64,000 bases of DNA from positions 3,872,383-3,936,382 of the forward strand of contig VUYV01000016.1 in the NCBI GenBank assembly GCA_008711295.1, written 5' to 3'. Shown here one piece after another: positions 11,123-22,856 of the stretch. The stretch's first letter is position 1. Each line of letters begins with the position of its first letter. Made by a program: the position numbers and the translations under genes. Source of the DNA: Anarhynchus alexandrinus. Taxonomy: Eukaryota > Chordata > Aves > Charadriiformes > Charadriidae. Under the pieces are notes generated by a model, which saw only the letters and a program-made list of their open reading frames with translations, was not told where the DNA came from and did not search any database.

Positions 11123-14100
11123 CTGAAAAGACAATTTGCATGTATGATTTTATTTTCAGGTAAGATGCTTTCCGGTAAGTTTTAAACTACCTTCACATAA
11201 TCTAGGACAAATCCTGGTAGACTTGGCTGGGGTGGAACCAGTGAAGAAAAAGGGAAGGGGGGGACACTAGTGTTTCCTTTTATGCTAGAAAGTAACTCAA
11301 CAGTATTGCTTATGTATTTCACTTTTTTCATTTCTACTTCTTTTTATATAATAACATGTAATGGATATTGAAAAGTATTTTTTATAAGGCTTATTTTAAG
11401 AATTCAGTAAAGCTAATGCAGAATTAAGTGACTCAATTTTTTGATGAAAGGAAAAAATAAAAAAATGTTGTTAATTTTTCTTTGAAGTGCATTACATAAC
11501 ATATCCAGTACTTTCCTCTGTTTTATGAAATAATATTTAATTCAGGAAAAACAATTCAAAAATACATACTAATGCCAACATTAGTAAAACTAACTACATA
11601 GTCAAATATTTACCTGTGAAATACTACAAATAATTTAAAAACAAAACAAAACCAAACCCCATACATCAAAAATTACTTTCTAATTACTAGGTATGTAGTA
11701 GTAAAACAAAAAGCATTCAGCAATTCCTACCTTTGTCTGGCATCAGTGGAGTTATTAAAATCTTCAGGGCTGGAGTATTGTAGCAATTTAGTTGTTTGTC
11801 CTTTTTTTGAAACAAACTCTGGGCATATCCCCAGCGCTCTCAGTCTGTTAGAATAATGCTTTTCTGCAGCCATTCTGGCATTTTTCTGTAGGAAACCAAC
11901 AATGGTTATGTGTTATCTAAATGCATTAAATGCCTGTGTTTTGATACTTTTGTTTGTTTATACTAATACTCTGTTTCTTTAATTGCATCTGACAAGTTGA
12001 ATAATTATTCACTGCAGGTAAGAATGGCAAAACAATACTTGGCATTTTTACACCAAATTTTCCTTTTCTGTAGTAGCTTAAATACGTCTTGCTCCCTGCA
12101 CTCACTGGCTAATGAAGAACTATATATTCTGTATACAGCTATTGAAGGAGAGAGAAGATGTAGACATGTAGAAAAATCAAATGTCATCTTCCTAGGGCTT
12201 CTCCCTTATCTGCTCTCCTCCTTCTCTGTCTTCCCTCTCTCGGAGCTGCTGCCCTAAAAAAGTAGGATCGAATCGCCTTCTTACCGTGCTATTTAACAAA
12301 TTACATAAGTGCGTATCTCTGCCTCTGAAACTGAGGGTGTAAATTCTGTTCCTCCAGGTAATATCTGAGTGAGGAGGACTTGTCCTCCAATTTACACAGG
12401 TGCTCCTGCCCTGCAGCAATGGCAGACCAGGAAACCCACACAGACAGAAGGGACAAGGGAACCAGTGACCTATGACTTGCTGCTTCTCTGGGTTTTGAAA
12501 CAGGTCAGGGACCACACTACCAACACATGGTTGTACTAAAATGGAGAGAGGAAAAACACTGCCTCTGAATTTTAAAACAGATACTAAGAATGCTCAAATT
12601 TTCTTATCACTTCTTTCCCAACTTAAACCTCTCATATTTTTGCTGTAAATTTTTGTTGTGTTCAGAGTTACTCATGTTATAACTGAACTGGACAATACGT
12701 TTAGAACAGCCACCTCAGTTCCCTGTGCAAGCAAGCCATGAATGCTTAGTCACAAAAATTAGTAATATTTATATGGAGACGGGGCAGTAGAGATTAAAAT
12801 GGACAAATACTGGTCTAAAAAGGATTTTTCAAATATCTTCTCTTTGAAATGTTTGACTACAAATGCCTTATGCAGTATTTGATGATAAGACTAAGTAATA
12901 CAGAAGCAAGACAACCTGAGAGACTCTTTCAAAAAGCAATGGCCTTTGATTTACTCTTTCTTCCATTTCTTGCAACTCTTGCAAATATTCTTGCATTCTC
13001 TGTTTCTCATAGTTCCTGAGGGAAACACAGTACAAGAGAAATTATTATTAATTTATAATACAAGAAGTAACTTTCTACAGCAGCTGAAAGTTAAATTGCT
13101 CATAACAAACTAAATATTGTCTTACTGAAAGAAACATAAAAGATAATTATTTTATGGTGGTTACAGGGTCTGAGGTATATTGTCTCATGTTCACAGCAAT
13201 TGCTTGCCTGTAAATACTGAATATAACTGTCTCCGAAGCAGTCACTCTGGATAAGCAGAGAGGTCCTGGCTAGTGAGGTTAAATAGAGGCAGTCTCAGTT
13301 TGGATTCTTAGGGTTTTTTGGATACTTAGGTTTTTAGAAAAAAAAATTGGATACTTAGGTTTTTTAAAATGCTGATTTCATACAGATATTCCAGTTGTTC
13401 TAAGCATAATTAAACAGAATACACCATAGGAAATCAATATGACTAAATAAAACTCAGTACTTTAAAGTGCAGTTTGATGATAGGAATCTTGCTACTTTAC
13501 CAGTCTGTCTCACAAGAAGGGTGGCCACATTTTGGATCATAGTACACTTTTTTTCCTAGTTGGTTTGTCAAGAGCCCAGTCAATACAGCACAATGATGAA
13601 ACTGTTGATTCATCAACTGAAAGGATATCTCAGACCATAGCAAGCACTAGATAATCCAGGTAGCACAGGCTGTAATCCCCAGAGTGTGACAGAGACACCT
13701 CTTTGTGATGTTGCCTCTGTACTGGGCCAGCTCTAGTGTTACTTAGTCAGATGCTTAAGGGCAAGTATAAGAGCTGGGGGGCATTTTACATTTGTCTCCT
13801 CCTGCCACCCTCTGAATTCCTGCAATATGGCTGTGCATTAAGGCAAGTTATTCACCATTTTGAGGGAGTGAACTTCATTGTTGCTACTTGATTGCTCTCT
13901 CAGGCGGCTTTCTACAAACCTAATTATCTGTTAGAAGAGCACTTATGTTAATATACCTTATTACCCAGCCTATACTGAAATAAGCATTATCAAGTTAAAC
14001 ACTTGTACCAGCCTTAATGCATCAGCACTAGGGAAGTAATCTTGCTTTGTAATAGCATAATTTTATGTGCAGACAAGAATAAAGCATGAGTGTTTTACAA

Positions 14101-17100
14101 TACTCCTGAAATCTGATTAAGCTAAATACTGTAATGTGAAGTTTGCTGTTGAATGAACTTAAATCAAATCCGTAAACACACCCACTGTCTCTCTTAATTC
14201 TCCACCTTGGTACTGTAACTCAAATTGTTCTCTGCTTCTGTCCTAGAGTCAACGCCCAAGAACACTTAACGTTGTAAAGCTCCTGTTATTAACAGCATCT
14301 GCTGGTTGTGTTGCAAAAGCAATTGTGCTTGAGCTCTAACAAAATAGTTAGAAAGTACTGCCTTCTTTGACCTGCATTTCTACCACTGCATCTCTGCTCT
14401 CCAGGACCCTGTGTAAGCCCTGCTTCTCTTCGACCACTACTTCTTCCTATGTGTGCTTTGGCTTCAGCTGTCTTTGGGGAGGTGGTAGGTGGGCATAGAT
14501 GTATGCTGGAGAGTCACTGACTGCCCACATGGCCAAACAAAATGCTTGTTGCAATGCTTCTTCCAGCATTTTGTAGCTTACATTGCTGAGCTGCTGCACT
14601 TCATGCTTTCAGCATGTGAGAATGCACATGCTTCAGTTTCTGCTGTGTTTTCTCTTTCTGGTCATAGTGCAGCAACATTGGCGGTAAATAACCATTACGA
14701 AGTTTGGTGGAACAACGTGCAGTATTGTCTAGCGGGTGGTGCTGAACTATTTCAGCAAATTTGCTTATTACAGCCCAGAGTTTAAAGTCTATTAAAAATA
14801 AATCCACAGTTCTGTTTTAGCTATAAAGAAAGAAGACACCTATGGAAAGCAAAAAAAGAATAAGGAAACCTTATTTGTTACCCTTCAACTCTGCCATAAT
14901 GACAGTCCTAGCCTCCACCCTCATTTCAGAAAGATCCCTATCCTGGACCATATTCTAAATGTCTTAAAGTTTAGTATGGTAACTTGAAAGTTGCTAGTCC
15001 AAACTATGAATCTTGTAGTCAGGCATATCTCATGACCTTGTATTGTTTTGCCCTACTACTGTCAGTTACTGGTAATTTGCTTGGTTACTGGGAATTAGGA
15101 TCCATAGTTGCTGCCCAAGAATCCTGCCTATGCATGAAGCAACAGGGGCAGAGCAGTCAGTACCTCTCATTGCCTCCACACCTTAAACGGACAATACTGC
15201 TGTGGTGCCATCATGCCCACGCAGATTATAAACCTCACTAAAGACTCATTCAAACAAGACTATTTTTTTTCTAGGATTAAAAAGAACAAGAAGCAGAAAT
15301 GGTTAAATTAGCCACAAACACAAGGTCAAGCAGCAATTTTGGAGTTGGATCAGCATCAGAGAGCTGGAGCCATCTGGACTGCTCACTTACAGCACACTGA
15401 GAAGGCCCTGATGTTTTTCCCTGTGTACTGCTTTTCTCTCTATTTTTGTATAGAAACAGTCTTTGAATTTGCGTCTCTACCAAAGGTAACTTTGGATCTC
15501 ATTCCTCCTAAGCACCAGCAGCTTCCTGGTTAGTTGCCGATATGTGTGCTAAGTTAAAATAATATTCCTGCTCTAATTTTCCCTCTTAAGTGGGGACCTG
15601 CCGGGACAAAGAAGTGAACTGTGAAATGTTTGCTGCTGTGGGAGACAGCTAGCACCAAAGTTGTACAAACAGCTATCAATCCAGCAGTGCAAGGATATTC
15701 TGTAACTACACTATTCCTTTTCCTTTCATTTTTTTTTAAAACTTTTCCTATTTAGTTGATACAGCAAAATTTGACACTGTCCCACACGACATCCTGGTCT
15801 CTAAATTGGAGAGACATGGATTTGATGGATGGACCACTCGGTGGATAAGGAATTGGCTGGATGGCCACATTCAAAGAGTTGTGGTCAAACAGCTTGATGT
15901 CCAAGCGATGAGTTGGCGTTCCTCAGGGGTTGGTCCTGGGACCAATCCTGTTTAACATCTTTGTAATCAACATGGACAGTGGGATCAAGTGCACCCTCAG
16001 CAAGTTTGCCAATGATACCAAGCTGTGTGGAGCGGTCAGCACGCTGGAGAGAAGGGATGCCATCCAGAGGAACCTGGACAAGCTTGAGAAATGGGCCCGT
16101 GCAAACCTCATGAAGTCCAGCCAGGCCAAGTGCAAGGTCCTGCACCTGGATTGAGGCAATCCCAAGCACAAATACAGGCTGGGCAGAGAATGGATTGAGA
16201 GCATCTCTGAGGAGGACTTAGGAGTGTTGGCTGATGAGAAGCTCAACATGAGCTGGCAATGCATGCTCGCAGCCCAGGTGGCCAACCGTATCCTGGGCTG
16301 CAACAAAAGAAGTGTGGCCAGCAGGTCCAGGGAGGTGATTCTGTCCCTCTATTCTGCTCTGGTGAAACCCCACCTGGAGTACTGCCTCCAGCTTTGGAGT
16401 CCTCAGCACAGGAAAGGCATGGACCTGTTGGAGCAGGTCCAGAGAAGGGCCACGAAGATGATCAGAGGGCTGGAGCACCTCTTCTATGAGGACAGGCTGA
16501 GAGAGTTGGGGTTGTTCAGCCTGGAGTAGAGAAGGCTCCGGGGAGACCTTATATAGCAGCCTTCCAGTATCTGAAGGGGGCCTACAGGAAAGCTGGAGAA
16601 GGACTTTTTACAAGGGCATGAAGTGATAGGATGAGGGGGAATGGCTTCAAACTGGAAGAGGGGAGATTTAGATTAGATATTGGGAAGAAATTTTTCACTC
16701 TGAGGGTGGTGAGACACTGGAACAGGTTGCCCGGAGAGGTTGTGGATGCCCCATCCCTGGAAGCATTCAAGGCCAGGTTGGATGGGGCTTGGAGCAACCT
16801 GGTCCAGTGGGACCCCCCATGGCAGGGGGGTTGGAACTAGATGATCTTTTAAGGTCCCTTCCAACCCAAACCATTCTATGATCCTGTGATGCAGTTGAGA
16901 AAACACAGGAGTGTCCTGTTAGCTAATCCATAATACTATAATGTGGAACACATAGATCAAAATCATTAGAAAAGGCAACAATTTCCCAGTTGAAATATTA
17001 AATTTGACCACTTTTTTTTACTAGCTACTTATACAGTGGGTAATTTATCAAATGTGTCATTATGTAAACTTAGACTATGCTATTTTTTTACATTGTATGT

Positions 17101-20100
17101 TTAACATACAATGTAGAATGAGAGGTTCAGGATTCAGGGGAATGCAACAAAATACCTGAATGTTTTTAATTTGGATTTAGACATCTGAGCTAGGCTCTGA
17201 TGTGGGTCAATGGCCTCAGCCCGAGTTGTTACAATTTTCTGGAGTTTTTTTGTTCTTTGCTTCTGCGTTGTTCTGTTTCTTTTTTGCTGTTCTTCCAGCT
17301 TTCTCTTTTCCTCAAGTGAATTCCTGGGTGGAAAAATAAACTAAGGCTGAACTTATTTTAAATCAAGAGCAAGACTTCAAAGGAAGCTTTAGGCAAAGGA
17401 GATTCAAAAGAGAAAAACAAGGTGAAAACAGGGTTGGCATAAGAGAACACAAGGTATGTGCTATTTTAAGGGATTCAAGCATATCCTGGGAAACAGCAGT
17501 CATTTGTCCCTTTCCTACGGACATTCTGAGAAAAATGCACTACTGTTTATTTAACAGTCATAAACACTAATTAAGTCCTACATTTAAATATTTTAAGTTT
17601 TATATTATAATTAAGCCCTTATATTAATAAGTCGTATATTCACTGCATGGAAGAACTAACTACATACATAGAAATACAAAAGAAGGCTACTCTTGAAGTA
17701 TATGTATAAAATGTAGAGCATCACTAAAGTAGTAACCTTATGGCTTGTAGCCGTCGTCTTGTGGATTCTGTGATTTTTGGCGATTTAGATTCACCAAATC
17801 CTGAGAGATGTGAATTTGCACTTGAGTGTCTCATTTGAGGTTTACGTCTTGGAGAGGCATATGGCCAGCGTGTTTCTTTCAACTTCTCTTCATCCTCTTG
17901 AATGTCCTTCAAAATCTTTCCCTTGTTTGAGGGAATATACGGAGTACGAAGATCGAAAGGTTCGCAGACTGTAAGGTGTTTCACTTGTTTTTGTTGCAGG
18001 AGCTGTTTCTGAAATTTCTGGTGTAGTCGTTCAAAATCTGGAACATTTGATTTGATCTTGGGTTTATGTTCTGTTTGCTTTGGTTCAATGCACTTGTGTT
18101 TCTTTTTATTGGTATCACCTAAAGCCAGTCTGCTGTTGGGTAGGGATGAATTGCGTAGCAACTCTTCAGCTCTCATTCTGATCCTGATTTCTCTGTAGAG
18201 CTCTTCCTCCTTTAGCTTGTCGTTAACAGCTGGACTATAAACACATTTAGGAACTGGTTTTGCTTTGAACAGTTTTGTTTTCTTTTCAGGTGCAGAAAGG
18301 TCTCTTAATTGCATTTTCCTGATTTCATTCCTTTGCTTCTCTCGTTCAATGAATTTAAATGGCTTCTGAGAAGCCAAGAGCTTGAGTTTGCTTCTCTCTT
18401 TCACTGACCTCCTGCGTTCTTCGTTTCGTTGCACGATTTCATGGTAGAGTGGAAGGAAGATGGCAGCAGGCACTGGATTGGCTCGGAATTTTTTCTGACA
18501 CTCTGCTTCTTCCTCTAGTTGCTTCTTCAATAAGTTATTTTCCAGTTCAATCTGTGACTTTGATTTGAGGTTCTGTTCTTTTTTTCTAGCTTCTCTAATA
18601 GTCATCTGGAAAGGCTTGGGCACAGTAACTTTTGGTGACCATGCTTTCTGTTTCTTCTGTATCATTCTGAAGGCTGGTGACCTTGGTAAGCTGTGTTTGG
18701 TGCGGGAGATGTAGTCTTCCACACAGAACCCATCCCACATTTTTTCAATCCGTTCCTTAGCAAATGCAGACGATCCAGTTTCACTACCGTTTTCTTCAAA
18801 CGCTAATTCTCTGTCAGACCCATCAGATATACTTGAGCCTAAAGGATCACTTAAGTCAGAGTCTGAAAAGGATTTGTGCAAATTTAGAGGCTGATACGAG
18901 CTCTTCTCCCAAGTTGGCCTTTAAAAAAAGAAAAAAAGGTTGTTTTGAGTCCAGTCCAACACTGATGCAAAGCTAGTAACTTCTACTTTAATCATTAGAA
19001 AAAAAAAAAATTAACAGTACTGATGGGGAAGAAGAGCGGGGGAAGAGAAGGGGAAAAAAGCAGCACGTTGGGCACTCACACCAGATCATAGTTTTAAGTA
19101 AGTGCTGATTGTGAACAGGTCAGCACTTCTTAAGGAAAGGCATCGTGCTTTACTAAACATGTTGCTCGGTTTCTGCTGCACACACACTTGTAAATCTCAG
19201 AGTCTGTTAGCAAGGTGAATAAGCATTTTTATTATTAAAACTAACTTTTCTCTGATTATCTGCTCGGAGGAAATGGGAGAGTAACACTTCCCAGTCCCAG
19301 AAAAAAAAACTTCTGTTTTACAAATGTCTGCAAAGCATTTGGGAATCTTCGGCTAAAAGGTACCACCAAACTTACCTACAACACACGTTAGAAGCAGCAT
19401 TTTTCTTGTCTGAGGGTTGTACTCCTTTTAAGTATAGTTTATTCCGATACATACTTTCTAATTTTGCCATGGTCTCCAAGTGGGCATTCTTCAACTCTTC
19501 TAGCTTCAAGTAATATTCTTGATTTGAATTGCACATTTTGGAGAAGTCTATCCACTCATCAGAGTCTCCATTTAGAGAGGGGGTCTGCTCTCTGTCGGTA
19601 TTTGAAGCCAAATCAAAACCATCCTAGAAGAGATGTTTGTAACATTTTCTGACTGTTAGAAGAAAGGGGAACAAGGTTCTTGATACTGCTTTATCCTAAG
19701 TAAGTCTAATGAATGATACAGTAACACCAAAGAGAGATACCTGTATACAAACCTTAATGCAGTTACTTGTAATAATCTTATTGCATAATAATTTATATCC
19801 TAAGGGTCCTATTTAAAGCATGTAAAATTCCTAAGTCTGTCCCTGTAATCAATATATTTATACCAGGAAATATAATCAAAAGGACTTAATAAAAAAGTTT
19901 AACTGTTTTGTAACAAGTGTAATTTTTTCCTTCATTACTACACAGCTCTAAAAAAGCCTTTATTTAAAAGCAACCAAAACCACAACAGAAGCTTCTCTGT
20001 TTCCCATTTCTGTAAGTGTTCTAAAAATAAGTCATTAGATATCTAGCATATAAACGTTTATTCCCATTTCCATAACTTACTGTGAAAGTACAGGGATTCT

Positions 20101-20755
20101 GCACAGCTTATAGTTCCAATACTGTTTGGCGCCTTGCAGTTGTGTGCAGGTAAGCACATTCCTTATGCATTTTTAAAGCTTACCCAAGTTAGAGATGTTA
20201 GTAAAACCAGACTAGTCTGCATTACAAAGGCTGCCGTTAAGTTATTTTTAAGCACCGTGTCTTAAAAAATTACAGGACTCGTTTCTTTATCCAAAAAATT
20301 AGAATAATCCTTTTCCACACAGAGGTGGCATTCCAACAAAAAGTCTTGTTTGTTTTGTCAGGTTTTTGTCTCTTTAACTCGTTTTTTCCATAGCACAGTG
20401 ACCCAACGCCATATGAATTCCATAAACCAAAGCGGCACATTTAAACAGCCGTTACAGCCCGCCCGGCGCCAGGCACCGCCCGCCGCTCTCTGCCCCCGCC
20501 GGGGCGCCTGTCTATACCCGTCCCTCGCCCTCCCTTCGCAGGGCAGCGGGACCCCCGCCGCCAGCTCTGCCCACCGCGCCCAACCAGCCCGGCGGAGCCC
20601 GGCGTGGCACCACCCGCCCCGTTCCCCGGCGGTACCTGCGCGGCGGCGGGCGGCGGCCCTCGCTCGTAGAGCGCGGCGGGAGCCCGGGTGCGCGGGTCCA
20701 GCGGGGTGCGCAGGCAGGAGGCGGCCAGCCGCGCCGCCCGGTGCGCCGCCGCCAT
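10654..20755 (-). CDS. FAM161A: FAM161A, ciliary/centrosomal microtubule-associated protein (7 coding exons)
   Basis: FAM161A acts at the photoreceptor connecting cilium, centrioles and basal bodies. Loss in human causes retinitis pigmentosa (family knowledge). Exons on the minus strand: 20755-20636, 19623-19376, 18918-17737, 17323-17156, 13015-12916, 11885-11731, 11122-10654. They sum to 2442 nt, 813 aa, with all phases agreeing. The start is the only in-frame ATG in the CpG island (begins [14 protein letters not shown]). The large third exon (residues about 123-516) carries the Lys/Glu/Arg-rich UPF0564 region, with motifs such as VPKPFQMT and [11 protein letters not shown]. Exons 4-5 continue the charged helix ([14 protein letters not shown]). 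The last exon adds a very acidic tail of Glu/Asp runs after residue about 658. The donor of exon 3 (GTTACT) is non-typical. The human protein is somewhat shorter (660-716 aa, from memory). CCT4 lies upstream on the same strand. Confidence 0.93.
11123..12915. other. FAM161A introns 5 and 6
   Basis: These two introns flank exon 11731-11885. They are AT-rich and have no recognisable transposon or RNA gene. The open frames near 12000-12500 lack coding character. Confidence 0.5.
13016..15751. other. FAM161A intron 4, part downstream of the CR1
   Basis: This is unremarkable intronic sequence apart from the short tandem repeat at 13300-13366. Open frames at 14489-14785 and 14984-15241 have no splice context or recognisable product. 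Confidence 0.5.
13300..13366. repeat. Short tandem repeat, TTGGATACTTAGGTTTTT unit
   Basis: Three related units start at about 13300 (TTTGGATTCTTAGGG), 13317 (TTTGGATACTTAGG) and 13346 (ATTGGATACTTAGG), separated by T or A runs. They lie in FAM161A intron 4, 285 bp from exon 5. This looks like local slippage or duplication. Confidence 0.65.
15752..16893 (+). mobile_element. CR1 LINE, 5'-truncated, in FAM161A intron (antisense to the gene)
   Basis: The segment holds the C-terminal part of the CR1 reverse transcriptase ORF in broken frames. Clear blocks are [24 protein letters not shown] near 15770-15830, then [16 protein letters not shown] (15935 on), [16 protein letters not shown], and [17 protein letters not shown] near 16280. 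Frame changes and stops mean it is dead. The 3' end has the conserved avian CR1 end ([27 protein letters not shown] part, then AAGGTCCCTTCCAACCCAAACCATTCTATGATCC) and finishes in diverged ATTCTATGA repeats. CR1 normally lacks long target duplications, and none was found. It lies between FAM161A exons 4 and 5, opposite to transcription. Confidence 0.95.
17089..17115. repeat. 27-bp near-perfect palindrome beside FAM161A exon 4 donor
   Basis: The 13-base arm TACATTGTATGTT is followed, after one central base, by its exact reverse complement. It lies 41 bp inside the intron from the exon 4 donor (exon ends at 17156, minus strand), so the transcript could form a hairpin there. Confidence 0.8.
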
Positions 20756-20980
20756 GGCCGGGCCTGCAGAGCCACCGGGTAGCCCCGGGACAGGCCCCCG
20801 CCCCGCGGCTGGAGGCGGCCCGTTGAGCGGAAGGGGAGGGCTGCATCCGTCAGCGGGGCCGGCCCGGCACGGCGCGGCCCTCGGGTGCTGCCAGGGGCGG
20901 GGGCGGCCGGAGCCGGGTCCACCGGCTGTGTGCCTCTACTGTCCCCCTCTGCCCGCGGGACCTGCCCACGTTTAGGTAAC
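20440..20980 (-). promoter_or_regulatory. FAM161A: CpG-island promoter of FAM161A
   Basis: Dense CG dinucleotides and GC-rich sequence cover the first exon and about 200 bp upstream of the ATG at 20755, in sharp contrast to AT-rich flanks. This is typical of a broad, TATA-less promoter. No TATA box is evident. The exact start site cannot be read from sequence. Confidence 0.75.
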
Positions 20981-22656
20981 TCTTTGCAGGATTTCAGTTG
21001 GAACTCGTAACTCCCTCCTTGACAAGCCCACATTTTTTTTACCCCCTCAAATTACTGAAGAATCTTCTCCCGTCTTGAAGCTTGTACTACGGATAAGCAA
21101 TTACAGAACAAGGGTAAACTGCGATCAGCAGGAATATTCTTCCACCTCTCCAGAGGCATTAATGATTGCTGGGGCTATTTACTGTAGTGAATTACAAACA
21201 CTTTTATGTGGAGAAACAGATGAGATTACATCATACATGGTAGTTTTAAGTGTTGCCACGAATTGGAAGTTTGTGATGATGGTGAAGGAAAGATTTAATC
21301 TTAAAAAAGTTAAAGTTAATACCTAAACTAAGAGATCGTTGCTGGTTGTAATCCTGTGGGATAAGGCATAACTTGTAATTTTAAACAGCCAATAAATAAT
21401 TCACACAGAGCATTAATGCCTAAATTGATTGTCTAACTTATTTGTTCTCAGTATTTGAATTATTCTGAATGTTCTACTTAGCCCTAAGTGATAGGAAAGT
21501 ATTTCAACAATAGCTGGTCAACAAAGTGGTGCAAGTTTACGCAAAACCTACAGATCCGATCACAAATAGAAATGTGAGTTAGAGTCGTGAAAGAATTACT
21601 GTCCTTTAAACACACAGAGGAATCTGGTCAATTACTCTCCTTTAAACACAGAGAGGACTCTGGTCATCTCCATATAGCAATAATGATGAAAGGGTTAATT
21701 CAAAATTCCAGGCTAAGAATTAGAAGTGGAGAAGTGTTTATGCTAAACTATGAAATGTAACATTAAGAACAAATTAAATTAAGGCTAAACTGAATGAATC
21801 CTGGGGCAGCCAGGATCTTCTTGTGGCTGAGGATCCCTGCGTTACAGCTCACCCTAACAAAGAGATGCTGGCTAATGCACTGAGATGCAGTGACATCAAC
21901 AAGGGGTACACATTTCCTTAATGCATTAATAGATTTTAATACGTATTCCATGAATTGTTTCAGAAAAGTATAATTTGCATTATTATAAAATAGCATACAT
22001 TGACTTCTTGACCAGTTTTGGGAAAAACAACTAATTTGGAGGGTGGGAGAGGTGTATGTGGATTTACTTAAGCTGTCCCAAAGTTTCATTCCTGGGGTTT
22101 TCCTGAACAGAACTGCGACTTCACCACCACCACGATGGAAGTGACAAAAATAACAGTTACAACAGTTTCAGAGATGCACCTGTTATCTAAAATGAATTTT
22201 AAAGAAATCCCCATTAGCATAGATACACCTAGTTACAGTGATCTCATTCTTGCCTTTTTAGAACTAGGATTTGTTTCGACACTTGCACAAAAAAAAAACG
22301 CATGTGAAGCCTGCCCTTTGCAATACTCTGGATCATGTGATAGCATCAGAAATCATTGCAGACTGCAGAAGGCAAACTAACATGGAATGCAGCTGAAGTG
22401 TTATGGCTGCAAAGATACTCCTTTTCTCTAGCCCATCATATGCAAGGGAAATAATACCACTCCATTACCAAAAACTCTCACAGAAGCAGCTCTAAGCCAG
22501 CATGTTACTAGACTGCAAACTCAAGGGTGTTTTTAGAATGTACTACAAGAACTAATTATTTGCTGTTAAACTTTTCAGAGCTAAGTAGGAGCATATAATA
22601 CAGAAAAGCAAATGTAAGAAAGTTTACCTTATTTCTAGCAAAATTATAAAGCAAAG
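20981..22656. other. Intergenic DNA between FAM161A promoter and CCT4 3' end
   Basis: This is about 1.7 kb of AT-rich sequence. It contains a 36-bp tandem duplication (21595-21666). Frames at 21075-21326, 21763-22089 and 22135-22380 are open but have no recognisable family and no splice context. I treat them as chance. Confidence 0.5.
21595..21666. repeat. 36-bp direct tandem duplication (two copies)
   Basis: Copy 1 (21595-21630) and copy 2 (21631-21666) both begin ATTACT, contain TCCTTTAAACACA, and end CTGGTCA. They abut exactly and differ at only a few positions. They lie about 0.84 kb upstream of the FAM161A start. Confidence 0.9.
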
Positions 22657-22677
22657 ACTCAGGTAGATTACTGCATG

Positions 22678-22722
22678 TTTATTGATAAACAGCACTTCCT
22701 TTCTGAAACCAGAAATTTTATT
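22678..22722 (-). terminator. CCT4: CCT4 polyadenylation signals
   Basis: Two AATAAA hexamers on the minus strand (TTTATT on plus at 22717-22722 and 22678-22683) lie 135-180 nt past the CCT4 stop codon. They give a short 3' UTR. Confidence 0.65.
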
Positions 22723-22856
22723 AAATTAACGTGATAGAAGTACATAAGCCTTTGTAGAGTTGAAGACAATTCACACAGGCCCTTTTGGTGAGGAAACCAC
22801 ATTCCAGACTACAGGGAAGGAGCTTTAGGGCACAGTCCCAACTTCCTTTGTTCAGC

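Noticed and set aside
20350..21033. Overlapping long frames on both strands at the FAM161A CpG island
   Set aside because: They are shadows of GC-rich exon 1 and promoter. Only the [14 protein letters not shown] frame joins exon 2 in phase.
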